Source of the DNA: Corbicula japonica
Taxonomy: Eukaryota; Mollusca; Bivalvia; Venerida; Cyrenidae
Assembly (NCBI GenBank): GCA_038501625.1
Contig: JAZAYU010000062.1
Span: 2,294,001-2,358,000, forward strand
Length of the DNA stretch: 64,000 nucleotides
Direction of reading: 5' to 3'
Shown here one piece after another: positions 12,701 to 25,435 of the stretch. How positions within the stretch are numbered: the stretch's first letter is position 1; each line of letters starts with the position of its first letter. The notes under the pieces are model-generated. The model was not told the DNA's origin, made no database searches, and was given only the letters and a program-made list of their open reading frames with translations. The position numbers and the translations under genes were made by a program.

Positions 12701-15700
12701 CCCTGCCAAACTAGGCAAACAAAGCCTCTTTAAAGCATCCTTAAGTATTCTACTTACAGAATCACCTAAGTTGACTTCTACGTACATCGACCAAGAAACT
12801 TTAACCTTCTCGCATTTATTAATGCCTCACCCATATTGAATAAAATGTTTCATTTCAAGGTTTATAGTAATCCGACCTACACATGTTTGCTGTGGAAAAA
12901 TGGTGGAAAATCCATCATTTATATGTCTAAATAACAATTTTCAAGCGTTACTTATTGTGTCGGCTTATGTTCGCGTTATTAAAACTCTATGAACTTAAAA
13001 AAGTATATGACTACTATTGTCACTCGGAAGTTGTTATTGTGAAATATCCAACAAATCAGTGTTGAAGATTATAAAACTGAGAATGGAAACCAGTCTCAAA
13101 TCTCAAGCATCTGAATTAGCTGGTTACTTGTTCTTTATAAGCTCCTTGTTGATCTTGGAACCAAACTGATAACAGTATTGACTGATCCCGAACTCGAATT
13201 AGGTTGTGGAATAAGTGTTACTCTATAATAAACGACTAATAAACGTATTGTACTTCTACCGTGGCATGCATGCATTTCTGATTACTATCACACAAATGAA
13301 AGGATAAGTCCCAAATGTCACGAAATACGTTGGATTCGACTAAAATTGATAATTTTAAAATTCACAGTTTATTTTCAAATTGATATAGGTTTTTAAAATA
13401 AGTTAAAATGGTATTTGTGTTAAGCATTAATAGAGTTCTTTCACATTGTTGTGCGCATGCGTCGTACTCCACGTTTAGGTACGAAAATATTGGTTTTAAA
13501 CCGACGCGTGAGGGGGCATTTAGGGAGCGCATACCAGTAAGATAGCCACTTACTCGAACTGGCCATGTAGAAATTATGAAATAGGGGATACTATGAAGAT
13601 ATTTTGACATTTATCAAGCCTACATTAATTATAGATACAGGTTTTGTGTTTTCAAGGTATTTAAAATAATTTTGTTTAATAACTATTGGAAACCAAAAGC
13701 AGCCAGGTGATGATCAGTGTGATGCAGGGGCTTGAATTCGAAACTAGGGAAATCCTGTATAGTAATCTGTTTCCGCTTCAGAAATTCAGTTGCATGTTTT
13801 TGGATTTATTTTGCGGAAAATCGGCAGGGATGACAGCTATTGGCTATATTCTTTTCTGAATCTGCTGTTTCAGCTGGTTTGAAAGCAACCATTTCTGGGA
13901 GTTGTCGGTTGGACATTAATATTTTGCAAGATTTTGGGTTTCGTGATTTTTGCCTTGGCCGACTGTGCAAAACTGATGCTTGGACTGTGTTTCAGTGTTC
14001 CTTGGATTTTTTCAGGAGTTCTTCATAGCCTGAATTTGTGTTGCCTGAGTAGCTTATAGCCATATGTTTACAGTAATCACTGATGTCTGTTTCAGGTTGT
14101 TGTTGTGGATTGATTTCATAGACTAGGTACAGAGTGTGTGTCGGAAACTGTGAAATTAGGACCGGTTACTGGCGTCCGCCGCCTTAACAGTGTCATTGCT
14201 AACAGAATGAACGGACCTGATCACGGTGTCGTCTTAAAGCTTATGATAAATTATAATAATAATTGTGATGAGGCACAATAAATTCAAGTTTTACGAATTT
14301 CCGAATATTGCAGGCTTTAAAAAGTCTGGTCGGCAAGATTTGACTGTGAAAAGCGTAAAACAATCAAAGACGTGGTTGCTTTGAATCAGGAAATCTTATA
14401 TAAAAACAAAGACAATGTGGATTGCATGTTACTGTCTATTTGCCACAGACACATATATAAGCGTCTCGTGTTTTTCTGACAAAATGCGTTTACTTCAAAA
14501 AATATATTTTATGTAACTTGATCTCCCTAAATTGGAAGAGAAAACGGATGAATTCAACAATGTATCGCCGTTGTATTCAACGCCCGTTAAGCGTTATTAT
14601 TTTGTTTACTATTTTACTTCCTTCCAACATATGTTTAAAACTAAAATTTATTGTAATCATTCGTATATTTCTTTTATCAGTCCTGGATTAAAATTATTTT
14701 TATGTTTAATAACTAGAAATCATACTTTGAACACGACCGTGTTACTGTTAATTGTCCCTATATATTTGACACAATATTCCCATTCCCATTCTGCCCAGAA
14801 AAAGATTGGTGACATGTTGAGGTGTGAAAACTTGTTTGATATCTGACATTTGAGGAGACTTAAAATTAATTATCTCAAATCATCAAATAGAACTTAACTG
14901 TTATTGTCACTTCAAGCGTTAACATTTCGAATACCTAAAAATTTTCACGAGTTCAGTCCCATATTTCTATAACTATAATTTGTAGGGTTGAAATGGCAGA
15001 TCATGTAGTAGTTTACGTCTTATTCATGTTATTATAAACATCTTTTTTATATAAAATCGTAAGCCATAGTCAATAGACATTAGTTTAAGTCGCATTTCAT
15101 GAATATCTACGTGTTACGGGAATGATGTAGAAAGAAGATAAAATGTCCGCAGACCTCCAAAATCTCAGGATTTTATCTGAAATCTCCGGACCGTAAGGTT
15201 CTTTTCCGGATCTAAGGATTTTCAGGCAAAATCTCAGGATTTAAAAATATTGAAAAGGATAATTAATGAAACATAAATTTAACTGAATTTAGAATGGGTT
15301 TTACAATTATATTAATTAATATTAAGAAACTTGGTCTTGGTCACGGCTCCAAAATTTCCTGTTTATTGAGAGATTACGTGATAGTGACACGATGCATCGG
15401 GCACACATGTACACAACAGCTAAGTGTCATAAAACTAAACTCGGACCTGAAAATCGCAGTCCCGTTCATTTGTTTGGTCCATGGTCATTTTGATTTTAAA
15501 CAGAAATGAAAATATTATATTTCAAAACCTTCAGCGACAACAATTACGAACTTCAACATCAAAATAGTTTTTTATTAAAAAAAAAACAACTCTCTGGATT
15601 TTTTTTAATAGTTTTGGTTGGCCTGCCCAGAGACCTATATATATATAAATAGATTAGTATCTCTCTATTACTGATATAAGAAATCTCGTTTTTTGACGTG

Positions 15701-18471
15701 GATTCGACGAGAATCTCGTCACGTTACTTTTGAGGTCGTTTCCCTTGAAAATTTTTCCCGGAAACCGTTAAAAGTACGCGCATGCGCATATGCGTTGGGC
15801 AAAAAAAATCGATAACAAGGAAGCTACAACAAAGGAATATTGATTTTATCAGTGTGTTTGACAGATTTATCTTGTAATTTGTGTTAACTTTTGAATTAAA
15901 AGTGACAATAAGACATGCCATCATCATGTTGTGCCCCAGGGTGTACAAGGCGATTAGTAAAAGGGACAAACGAAGTGAAAATGTTTAGACTGCCCATGTC
16001 CGATCCCGAAAGACTGAACAAATGGATCGTAAAAATTGGAAGGCTACCAGCTCCTGGAAATAAAAGTGTGCGTCCAGATGGACTCTGGCAGCCAAAAGAT
16101 CACGACAGGGTGTGCAACATGCATTTTGTGCCAGGTAATTACGATCCATTTGTTCAATCTTCTGTCCCTTTTACTAATCGCCTTGTACACCCTGGGGCAC
16201 AACATGATGATGGCATGTCTTATTGTAACTTTTAATACTAAAGTTATCACAAATTACAAGATAAATCTGTCAAACACACTGATAAAATCAATATTCCTTT
16301 GTTATAGCTTCCTTGTTATCGAATTTTTTGCCCTACGCAGTATGCGCATGCGCGTACTTTTAACGGTTTCCGGGAAAATTTTTCAAGGGAAACAACCTCA
16401 AAAGTAACGTGACGAAAACCAACAAACAAATGACACGGGAGGCAATAAACAACAACAACAACAACAACAAAGAAACGAGTATTTCTTCGTAAAATATTTA
16501 ATTTCATATCGTTTATTTCGGCTATTACAAGCACTTTAACAAATCTTGGATGAAAGAATAACTTCTTTTGATAACATAAGCATTAAAAATGTTTACTTTT
16601 ATTTAAAATATTTTATTAATTACAAGTTTTCATGATCAATAAAATGAAAGTTTCTGATGTATGAATTAACAGCCATATTGATTACTATGACGCGGTTAGC
16701 GATCACGTGACTCGCCGAGATAAATCAGGCCGCGTGCACATGCGAGATAAAGCGAAGACGCTTATCTTTGTATAATATAGGTCTTTGGCCTGCCGTCCGG
16801 CAATATTCGTTTGGTTCAATCAATTTAACGATTTCTCGGGTTGTAGCTGGAATCATCCTATTATGTAAATACGTAATATTTTTTCTCAAAAGCAAAACAC
16901 GCAAAACACATATCAACGTAGTCGCCGACGAGAAGAATATAATTATGTCTCATTCCGTTGGATACTCGCGTCCTGAAAATACCGCGATAAACAATGTTTA
17001 AAATGCGCATAAACTTTCTTGATGTGCTTGTAAATGATCATAACGTTTTTTTTTTATTCTTCGTTGTTTGACTGAACATACTTATTTATAATTTTGAAAT
17101 GATTAATCAACATGTTCTTAATTTTATAATCACTTAGTCATATTAACAATAGTAAACGATGCCCCCTCGCGTGCATTTATCGACTAAATATGCTCTTCAA
17201 TTTTAGAGAGCGCTAAGGGGAGGTAACAATGTGAAAGAACTCTATTGCATTTTTTGGAATATTATTGGTACATGTATAATTATTCTGATTAAGAGTAAAA
17301 GAAAACTGTCCGGGTAAAAGCTCAAAATTATGAGTTTGAATTTAAGCATTTATTCTAGAATGTTTCAGCATGACCTTAAGTGTTAGCAGAAATATTAATA
17401 TGATAATAGGTAGATTTTATTGATTTTCTAGTAATATTAAACTAAATATCCATTATTTACTCATATTTTTAAATTACTGTGGTAAGTTGGAAACTGAGTT
17501 TGAGCATAGGATATTTTGTGATAATTATGGCCAGTTCATCACCAAGAAGGTATTTACTATGCTTTATATCACCGAATGTTACATGACGAACCATCAATGA
17601 ATATAGAAGTATTGTAAAATAAATCGCTACATTTTAGAGTTTTAAGTGCAGGGCAATGTTGCAAGAAATGATTAATTCATTAAATACTAAACAAATTAAA
17701 AAAAATACCATTAACCATTCCGCAAAACCATTTTCAATAAATCCATGGCTGATCACTTTTGTCTTCCGGGTGGCCCGGAAGTGCGATTCTGTAATGCTGT
17801 GGAAGTTGTTGGCGTTGAGAAACTGGTAATTGTTGTTTTGTTGATTGTCTCGCGTGAACAGCAGGAAGCGGGTGTTAATGGTGGCCGGGGACTCGGGGTT
17901 TAGGTTAATGGGGCGGTGGAGACTGGTAAATGCTCCACCCGTACTGAAACAACCCAAGTCACCATAGCACACGGTCGAGCCTGTACATATATACATATAT
18001 AGTTATTTATACATTGTAGGAATTCAAACTTCAATTTAATTGGGAGAAAAAACATCTGAATGATACAAATACAACCAAACCTTCGTTTCCAAACTTCCAG
18101 GTTTATGTTTCAATATCTTTACATTACATGTATCTAAGAAAAAGAAAATACTTAATCGAACGTAAGAAACTAACCGCAAAACGATATACCCAGTGTAACG
18201 TAGGATTTTGATGTAAACAATTTTGATTTGATACATCAAAATACTTATATGGTAGCTCATACTGGTCTGGCTGTGGCAGCTGACGGCAAACAATGAAAAC
18301 CAATATTGAAACGTTAAGAGCCCGCTGTAATATAAGACTAGGTATTTCCCACTGACTTCGGAAAGATAATGAATTTAAAAAATCCAGTGACATACGCTTT
18401 TCTCGCGCATCTTCCGCCCAACAGCTGAACGTCACCGAAGAAAGCAAGAACAAAGAAACAAGCTCTCTCAT
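6757..18471 (-). CDS. Pancreatic-type triglyceride lipase with PLAT domain (11 exons, complete)
   Basis: Exons, 5' to 3' on the minus strand: 18396-18471, 17709-17980, 12418-12564, 11856-11964, 10758-10874, 10373-10492, 9905-10020, 9496-9628, 7784-7907, 7250-7444, 6757-6826. All junctions are GT..AG with matching phases; the sum is 1479 nt, 492 aa plus TAG. Residues 1-19 form a signal peptide ([19 protein letters not shown]). The mature start has CYGDLGCF, then HGF (104-106, oxyanion region). The catalytic triad is Ser181 in GHSLGAH, Asp204 in GLDPADPYF and His290 in CSHLRAH. The lid loop is bounded by C264 and C288, the same 24-residue spacing as the lid cysteines of vertebrate pancreatic lipase. 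From about residue 365 a PLAT (C-terminal beta-sandwich) domain runs to the end. The family secretes enzymes that hydrolyse dietary triglycerides; a digestive-gland role is inferred. It could equally be a lipase-related protein; substrate and colipase use cannot be read from sequence. Confidence 0.95.
7908..9495 (-). repeat. Lipase intron with two tandem-placed copies of dispersed family D
   Basis: From about 8405 to 8960 two adjacent copies share ATGCAACATTG, a TGAGAACC block, GAACCTGGTTTAAACCCC, AGTGGCAA..TTGCCACTG-type inverted words and CGTTCCAA-GCGGTA. The same family recurs at 5855-5930, 44838-44925 and several times between 46.0 and 53.2 kb. GGTTTAAACCC loosely resembles a tRNA B box, so a SINE origin is possible but not shown. 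No coding exon was found between the two lipase exons that bound this intron. Confidence 0.6.
11085..11790. mobile_element. Foldback element in lipase intron 4
   Basis: A left arm (about 11085-11306, starting AAGGTACTGCACC and containing CTCGAACGGCACAATG) is mirrored by a right arm (about 11583-11790, containing CATTGTGCCGTTTGAGAG and ending GGTGCGCAATACCTT). The central spacer of about 275 bp shows no coding. It is a non-autonomous inverted-repeat element; superfamily unknown. Confidence 0.75.
13064..13116. mobile_element. Palindromic MITE family A, copy 3 (one partial arm)
   Basis: Only the outer half arm is present: GATTATAAAACTGAG followed by ACCAGTCTCAAATCTCAAGC, breaking off at CATCTGAATT. 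It sits in lipase intron 2. Confidence 0.75.
15716..16415. mobile_element. THAP-carrying foldback element (about 700 bp)
   Basis: Termini TCGTCACGTTACTTTTGAGG and its complement bound the element. The arms are inverted copies of about 250 bp (15716-15966 and 16164-16415). They match again at AACAAATGGATCGTA (from about 16016) and its complement (near 16143), with a deletion of about 40 bp in the right arm, leaving a unique loop of only about 100 bp. Each arm carries the same presumed 5' flank and the start of a THAP reading frame. It is inserted in lipase intron 2. THAP domains occur in P-element-type transposases, so derivation from the 5' end of a THAP transposon is the leading explanation. 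No flanking target duplication was found. Confidence 0.8.
15915..16235 (+). pseudogene. THAP-type C2CH zinc-finger fragment inside the foldback element
   Basis: The 106-residue frame starts [10 protein letters not shown] and contains the THAP pattern: C5/C6 and C10, the conserved Trp37, then C67 and H70 in VCNMHF. THAP domains bind DNA in cellular regulators and in P-element transposases. A GTAATT splice donor follows CCAG at 16132, so the real exon may end there and the remaining residues may be intron read-through. No catalytic domain follows. The mirror arm holds a second, minus-strand start at 16216 coding the same N-terminus before it breaks at a stop. I read it as a captured transposase 5' exon rather than a host gene. 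Confidence 0.7.
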
Positions 18472-18719
18472 GACTTCAGAAGTCCCCGTGTCAGTGGACG
18501 ACTTGTCAACAGTGTAGAGAGATAAGCCTTAGTTGGTACATGTAATGCACTCAATTGCATTACTTATCGAAAAGTTAAACTTGGTTATTGTAACAAGGTT
18601 AAAGATTTCGGCACGTTTAGCCATTTTAGATTGTCCTTTTAAGTACCTGAATTTGGTTTTGAGATAATTAAATACTTTTCGAGCCACCGATTTAGGATTT
18701 TATATTCCTTAGGACTCTA

Positions 18720-19085
18720 TGGTCCAAAAGGATGGTAACATAACTAAGCAAATAGTGAGAACATTGTGCAACCAAATTGGGAATCCAATCCGGGAGACCT
18801 TCCCTCTTAGTGAGTGTTCTCTAGGTTGGCTGAGCTCTCCTATCACTACATACATTATACCACAATGGTGACTAGATTCGTACCGCGACATACGTCCATG
18901 CTTATGTTGAAATGTGTCTGCGAATTTCATTCCAGATATCCGCTGTGCGAACCTGCTCGGACAAGATCGGACACCAAATGTCACAAGGTGAGGATAATGC
19001 AGGGACAGACTTTGACTCGAACACGGAACCTCGCTCTACGAAATCGTGCCTTTTGCCCCATGAGAAACCCTCCCCGCTAAGTCTT
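18720..19085 (-). repeat. tRNA-derived SINE-like sequence
   Basis: On the minus strand the head carries TTAGCGGGGAGGG, resembling an A box, and about 50 nt later GTTCCGTGTTCGAGTC, which contains a good RNA polymerase III B box (GTTCGAGTC). A body of about 280 bp with no coding follows. This is the order expected of a tRNA-related SINE, 5' head then unrelated body. No second copy is in the window, so the limits are uncertain. It lies just upstream of the lipase start. Confidence 0.45.
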
Positions 19086-22000
19086 ATCGTGTGATAAGAC
19101 ATTTCCTGAATCTGATTTTGAAATAAAAGATTTATTTATTTCGGCACTGTTTATAAATATATTGGTTTTAGTGTTGGTTTTCACGAGCTGTTTATTTTAA
19201 TTTACTAAAACCATTTTCAGCATGTTTAGCTTTTTCGTGAGTTTCGATAATTCTTAACCTTTTTGAAACCAATTACACCCAGTGCCCTGTGTTAGCAGGA
19301 ATTCATTCAAAACAGTTTGATCTCTGTTTAGATTATTATCCTTCATTGTTTTAAGCCAATGTAACATACTTTCGCCTATATCTTTTCCTCCCCTACCAGA
19401 TTAAAACAGAAACATTTAGACTGACCTCCTACCAAGAAGGGCTGGGATATATCTGTCATGTTTTAAGCTTCAAGGGAGGCTCGGATTTCTGAAAGCAATG
19501 TATTCTATATCGTATAATGTGACAGTGAACCGGTGGAAAGTGTTACTAATTTTCACCTTTATGACACTTCAGTGATCTGTAAATATATACAATGTTTATG
19601 TTTACTTTTAATTTTGTGGCAATAAGAGGCCCGGTCGACAACCATTTGCGGTTCACGGTAAAAGGTGTATTCGGGAAATAGACTAAGTCTTTATTCCTTG
19701 AAATGACGTCATAATGTTGAGAAGACGACATTGCTTATTACATGTATTATGCACTTCGTGTTAAAATAATATTATTAAGACCAAATATGTAACATATAAT
19801 AAATCATATATTCTACGCTGGATCAATGCAATATAAGAAAAATTTACAAAACGATTCAGAAAAATGCAAAACCAATTAATGATTTGATATCTATCTAATA
19901 CATGTATTACTTTTTGGTGAATATAATGTGTATCTTTCTTCTAGTATAAATTACATGAGGACTTTGATGTAAGCTACTACATGTATGTACTGTCTGAGGA
20001 TTTGCGAGAGCTTTGTTTTTAAACCCTGCACTGCACAAACTCAAAACCAGCTGGCTACAACCACATCCCTGGTCACTACCAAAGTGAAATGTAGATAAGT
20101 TTTGTCATATTGGCGTTGAATTACTAAGTTACTGCTAAGTATGCGTATTATTTCAAATGAAATTCACCCCACAGATACACAGATGATGAATATAAGGAGC
20201 CCTTGTTTAGATAATGGTTCATATACATGTAAATGATAATCAACAGCATGCATTTGATACATATTACATGATTAAGGCCTGAAAAACTTTTTTCTTTTAA
20301 ATTTTGCAATTATAATTAGGACGGTAAACTCCACAGTTCGGGCCTCTGTATAATCATCAATATCCGTATTGTAGGTATAAGAATGTGGTTTTCAAAGTAC
20401 GTACCGTTCTATTGTTTTAGACGATCTTTCAACTGTAGACTGCGCTATCTGAGCCCGATCTGCTCACCAGGGGGCGCTATATCGACCAACCGAGAGAACA
20501 AGAAACACTATCTCTTCTAATATCATTGCTACCCAAGTGCTAATGGTAATTGTAATTGATATACGATATGGGCAAAATTGAAAGTGTTTATAAAATACGT
20601 TATTAAAAATTATGAAACATACTAAAGGGAATTAAAGTGTACAATTAAATTGTCACGTTTGATTTCTTGATGAAAGAGAATGAAAACATTTAATAGCTGT
20701 AACTTTATGGTAAATTTGTAATAAATCATAATCTAAAAGCAATAAAATATTTTAACATTTACAGAAATGATACGTCTAATTATTGGCATGATTATATGTT
20801 ACAAAATAATTAGTCTGAAAGTCTTTCTTTTGCATTTTATAACTTGCTTGTGACAAGAAACTATTGTTGTGTTTCAAAATTAAGTTACTTGATGACAAAG
20901 TTAACCACACAGTAATTGCAACACTAAATCCAGTTGAAATAATTTCACAATTATGTGCAACTAGGTTATAATATCTGATGAAAGTGACAAGGAAATTCTG
21001 GTCATTAATTGTTCGTTATTGTTGGTAATCTAATTGTCCATCATACAATGAAAGCCTGTTTGACGGCTGCGATTTGTAAATCCCTTGTCTCATTGCTGGC
21101 AGATACAGTTCACCCGTCAAAATCTTTTTGTTGCTCGTTAATGGTTTAATACGGTCTCTTATGTTTCATATACATGTCTTACAAGTACAAACTTACCCTC
21201 TCTATCTGCTGTGTGGAAAGGCCGTTTTTTTTCTAAATGTGGCTTTTTCTGATAGGTTTAATAGGTTTAACCTGTTTACCCCAAAGTCCAGGCCCAGAAA
21301 CATGGACGTTTATTTCGTCATTTCGGCTTTAATCTTTTTTTTTTGGTTTGTGACCTGATCTTGATCTATTGTACGAAAACGAATACGAATATTGTACAGT
21401 GTGTACATTTGACGCAAATGATGAGTGTACCACTGTGTTTTCGCATTATGTTTTAAACAATATGAGATAATATGTTGAAATATTTTAGGTCTTGTAGGTC
21501 AGCCTAGGTAACCGCATGTTATCGTTTAACAAAATGTTTAAATAACTTTAAAATCAAGGTTCTGCAGTTGCATTAACTTCTGAACCCAAATGCAAAAGTC
21601 GCAAAATAAAACATGTAAAAGTATATGTTTAATTTGATTTTGTGTGCGTGTTAACCAGCGAGTAATCAATTAATTTATAAGTTTTCAAATAATAAAATGT
21701 TTAAAAGCGTACAAACATTGTTTACAGAATTTAAATATGAAATAATACTACAACTAAACTGTCTCCAAAGAGTTGCTTGCATTAATTGCTTCGAAAAATT
21801 AGATGATATAAACTCATCTCGCATGTATGCTGGAAAATAAAATATCATACAAATTGTATTTAATGTATGTATTTACTGTATAGTTTAAGCAATGATCTGA
21901 ACATGTATGTGATTGATGTCTTCTGTTTGTGCTCAATGAACAATGTAGAAAACAACATATTTATGAACAAAAAGTGCCTCTTGTAACAAGTATTTGGAAA

Positions 22001-22840
22001 TTTTATTTTCGACCGCATGTTGAAATACAATGCTAAAAGTAACAATATTAATGAATTATTTCACTGATCAGTTTTCATTGTGAAAATATATTATATTTCT
22101 CCACATTGTCTACAGAAGTATCGTTGAGACCAACTCGAAGTAAGGGTGTAACTTCTGTCAGTGGAAATATTTCTGTGTTAACTCATTGGGAGGTTCAAAT
22201 ATTGGACTTAACATTGTCCCAAAAGCTAGCCAAAATGGAGGACATATTCATCATAGTCATGGAAGATATGGTATTTTTTACCCAAGAATCCGCGAACCTT
22301 ATTCCAAAATCCGTTTTCATTACCATACGTGTATATACTCAACTTGTTAAATTTCCGAACGTTTTCGTTCCATTATTGTGTTTGAAAGTGTGTGATATAT
22401 TGATCATATCATATTCTCAAAGCCAACAATTATCTGTATAGATAAGAGAAACATCGTTTAACCCGTTGATTAATAAAAATGATTGCAACAGATCAGTGAA
22501 AGAAACAACTAGGCGATGGAAAGATAGACCACTTGACACGAGCCTTCACACTGACTCACGACAACTTAATACTGTAACAAGTTTTTGAAAACTAAGTGAT
22601 TATCGGGCCTTTCAAACAACCAGCACAATGATGTTTAAGGGCCTGGATCACTTATAAAAGAAATCCCTGAATAAGGCAGACACTAATATCTAGATAACAG
22701 AAAACGTGTCTCAACTCTGACGAATTCGGTTGTCAATTTGTCTGAAAAATGTTTCTTAAAGTAGCTGTATGATATTAGTCATCAACAAAACAAGGTCTAC
22801 CTAAGCTACTCTATCACAACAGGGCTTTAACATTAAGTTT
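19086..22840. other. Intergenic sequence between lipase and Dmrt genes
   Basis: No gene, RNA or clear transposon was recognised apart from a CTCF-like word near 20463. A 111-residue open frame at 22106-22441 follows a plausible AG acceptor but shows no recognisable domain and is not called. Confidence 0.5.
20463..20480 (+). promoter_or_regulatory. CTCF-like motif
   Basis: CTCACCAGGGGGCGCTAT matches the core of the bilaterian CTCF binding motif (CCA-C/G-NAG-G/A-G/T-GGC). It stands in the intergenic space between the lipase gene and Dmrt4/5, where an insulator would make sense. A single motif match cannot show occupancy. Confidence 0.35.
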
Positions 22841-22841
22841 A

Positions 22842-22900
<59 letters not shown>

Positions 22901-22997
22901 GTAAATAAATACATAAATAATAATAAGGAGGAGGATCATCACCACCACCAACACCACCACCATCATCATCATCATCATCAACAACAACAACAACAAT
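22842..22997. repeat. Compound trinucleotide microsatellite (AAT)n-(ACC/ATC)n-(AAC)n
   Basis: An AAT tract from about 22842 to 22900 is followed by GGA-rich sequence and then ACC, ATC and AAC runs to 22997. Read on the minus strand it gives a meaningless leucine-rich frame. Confidence 0.95.
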
Positions 22998-24249
22998 ATT
23001 AAAGGCGGAAGTAAACCATATACACCGGGGGAAATCTATAAGCTACACTATATGAGATAACGGCGATTTTAGTCGGACACTTCAAGTTCAAAATTTGGTG
23101 CTTTTAAATTCATAATGGTTCTCGACATGTTATCACATTAAACTTACTGACATAAAAGTACTAAACGGAGAAATTGTAAATGTTGTAGGTTTTTTAAGAA
23201 GACTTTAAAATTAAAATTTTGGTTATTCTTGCAAAAGCCATCTGGACAGTTCTGATAATCAATATGCAAGTAGAATACCGATCTCCTATGTACATGTAAC
23301 ATTGGTCTGCTTAAGCATTCGTACTTGCACAAAGCGAATCATCTCTCCCTCAAAAAGGCCATTTTATCCTATTAATATTTTGGTCATTTTTAACTTTAGT
23401 ACTCTATTAATGAAACAAAGTAAAAAGTGGAATTTCCGTTCCAATCAAACATATTTCACATAGCTTTCTTATTTATAAAATACATCAACTTTATACGGGC
23501 CTAGCGAGCAATGTCAAACAAGTACATGATGCAACATAACTAGCAAAAACACCCGAAACATCTTTTATGCTAGACACATTGCTACAATTTAATCAGATAA
23601 GTTTGTTCAATGTTGAAAGGTAGAAACCTTCTAAATGTTGAAAGTGACAGAAGCCGAGTGGCAGTGAACTGATGACGACTGACGCCAACATGATGTGTGA
23701 GTCCCCGTCTTTCATCGGAATAACTGAAGATCAGGGAGCAGATAAAGTGAAAATATGGCGACACTATACTGTAAGACAGACCCTTAAACTGTTAGAAAGG
23801 GGTTCGGGTTACCCAGAGTATAACGGTATAAGGTGAAATTTGTTTGACTCATACACATTGTCAAATGATACGAGGCGAGTTAATAAGGACAAACCCTTTG
23901 ATTAGCTCTACGCAAGTTGAAGTAAATACTAATTAAAGTACTGAATGCCAATGTTGAAACAACTTTGATGAGCCGGGGTTGCTAAAAATTGCAATTCGGC
24001 ATGAACTTTTTTGATAATATAGTATTTTTTAAAAATTATGTAGACCTTCTGTTACCGTTTTAGAATTCATTTTAGATTTTGAAAAAACAACAACAATAAA
24101 TTAACATATATTTGCTATAACACATTCAAAACTTTGACTTTTTTCAGCAGACTACACAATTTTTAAACAGCGAGGCAACACTACAGTATTTATGTTACCT
24201 GATATTTGGTTTACAATTTACACCATAAAAATCATAGTTAATGTTTCAG

Positions 24250-24329
24250 CCTGGGCCCAAGATCATAAAACTGAGATTGGAGACCAGTCTCAAATTTCAA
24301 GCATCTGATTGGCTGAAATGGCGACCAGT
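24250..24329. mobile_element. Palindromic MITE family A, copy 4 (left arm only)
   Basis: One arm from AAGATCATAAAACTGAG to ATGGCGACCAGT is present and the opposite arm is missing, so this is a solo half-element between the lipase and Dmrt genes. Confidence 0.8.
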
Positions 24330-25435
24330 GGAGAAGGGAAGTGGAGGAAATGAGCGGGTCTATATTAATATACACTTTAACCGATCTTCTAATTATTCTG
24401 ATCAAAAATGTTAATTTCTCTGCAAGGAAATGGAATACACTGTTCAAATTTGTAATACAAAAAGATGAATCATTTTTACGAAATTGCCATTAAAATCCTC
24501 TTATTTGTTCATAAGCCAAGGACATTTTACCGAAGTGAGTGTAAAACCAAGTCACAAAATTGACCTTAGCTTATGTAAGGAGGATATACTGAAACCGACT
24601 AAAAACGCTGAAATGGCATCTGTGTAGCAGCTAAGCAATCGCATTATTGCAGAATTGAATAGAATGTTCAAAATAACTTAAGATTCCAAATTTAAATAAG
24701 GACACGTGAATTTTCGTTAACAGAGACTATCCTCTACTAAAAAAATTGGTTACTATAATTTGTTTTTACCCCTTTCTTTATTAAATGTCTGTGGTTTCCA
24801 AACGGATGTAGGTAATTTTATGATTTTTTCATAATAAGAAGTAACAATAATGTATATTTTTAAGTTCCATATGTGACGTGTATACTCCAAATCCACGCTG
24901 AGAAATTAAAAATATATGATCGGTGTAGTTAGAACAGTTGTTAAGTGAAACAAAAACCTGATTTCTTTTTTTTCTAAATAAAAATAGCATATATAACATC
25001 AAGGATAACATAAAGTTTATCAGCATTAAATGGTACATATCAAATGATGATAAAAAAGTAACGAGGAATACAATCTATAATATAGTAGAGAAAAATAACA
25101 GAGAATATAATACGATATATAATATGTACACAACACATTTAAGATTATTCAAGGAAAACGTTAAAAAAATATTACATTCGTTGTCATTTCTGTAGAATTC
25201 CTTAATATTAAAATAATAAATTAACTAAATGCAGAATATCAAACATTTTTATGCATGTACAAGTAACGAACTGGGACACAATACTAACTAAACCATCAAA
25301 TTCACTTTTATTAACCTCTTCTTTATGATAAAACAAAAATTGTCTTTAAAGCTAATGCATAATATTAATATTTCAATTTTTTTGCAAGGACTAATGCAGA
25401 AATTCATACAACACCACTTTAGTCAAATAACCAAA

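Larger units (their letters stand above)
13429..17245. repeat. Inverted pair of short repeats bracketing lipase-intron sequence
   Basis: AATAGAGTTCTTTCACATTG at about 13429 recurs inverted near 17225-17245, and a GAGGGGGCAT word lies inside each copy (about 13511 and 17161). The pair brackets 3.8 kb of lipase intron 2 including the THAP foldback. It may be two independent insertions or the ends of one decayed element. Confidence 0.4.

Noticed and set aside
22814..22996. Minus-strand frame of poly-leucine/methionine
   Set aside because: Translation of the trinucleotide microsatellite.
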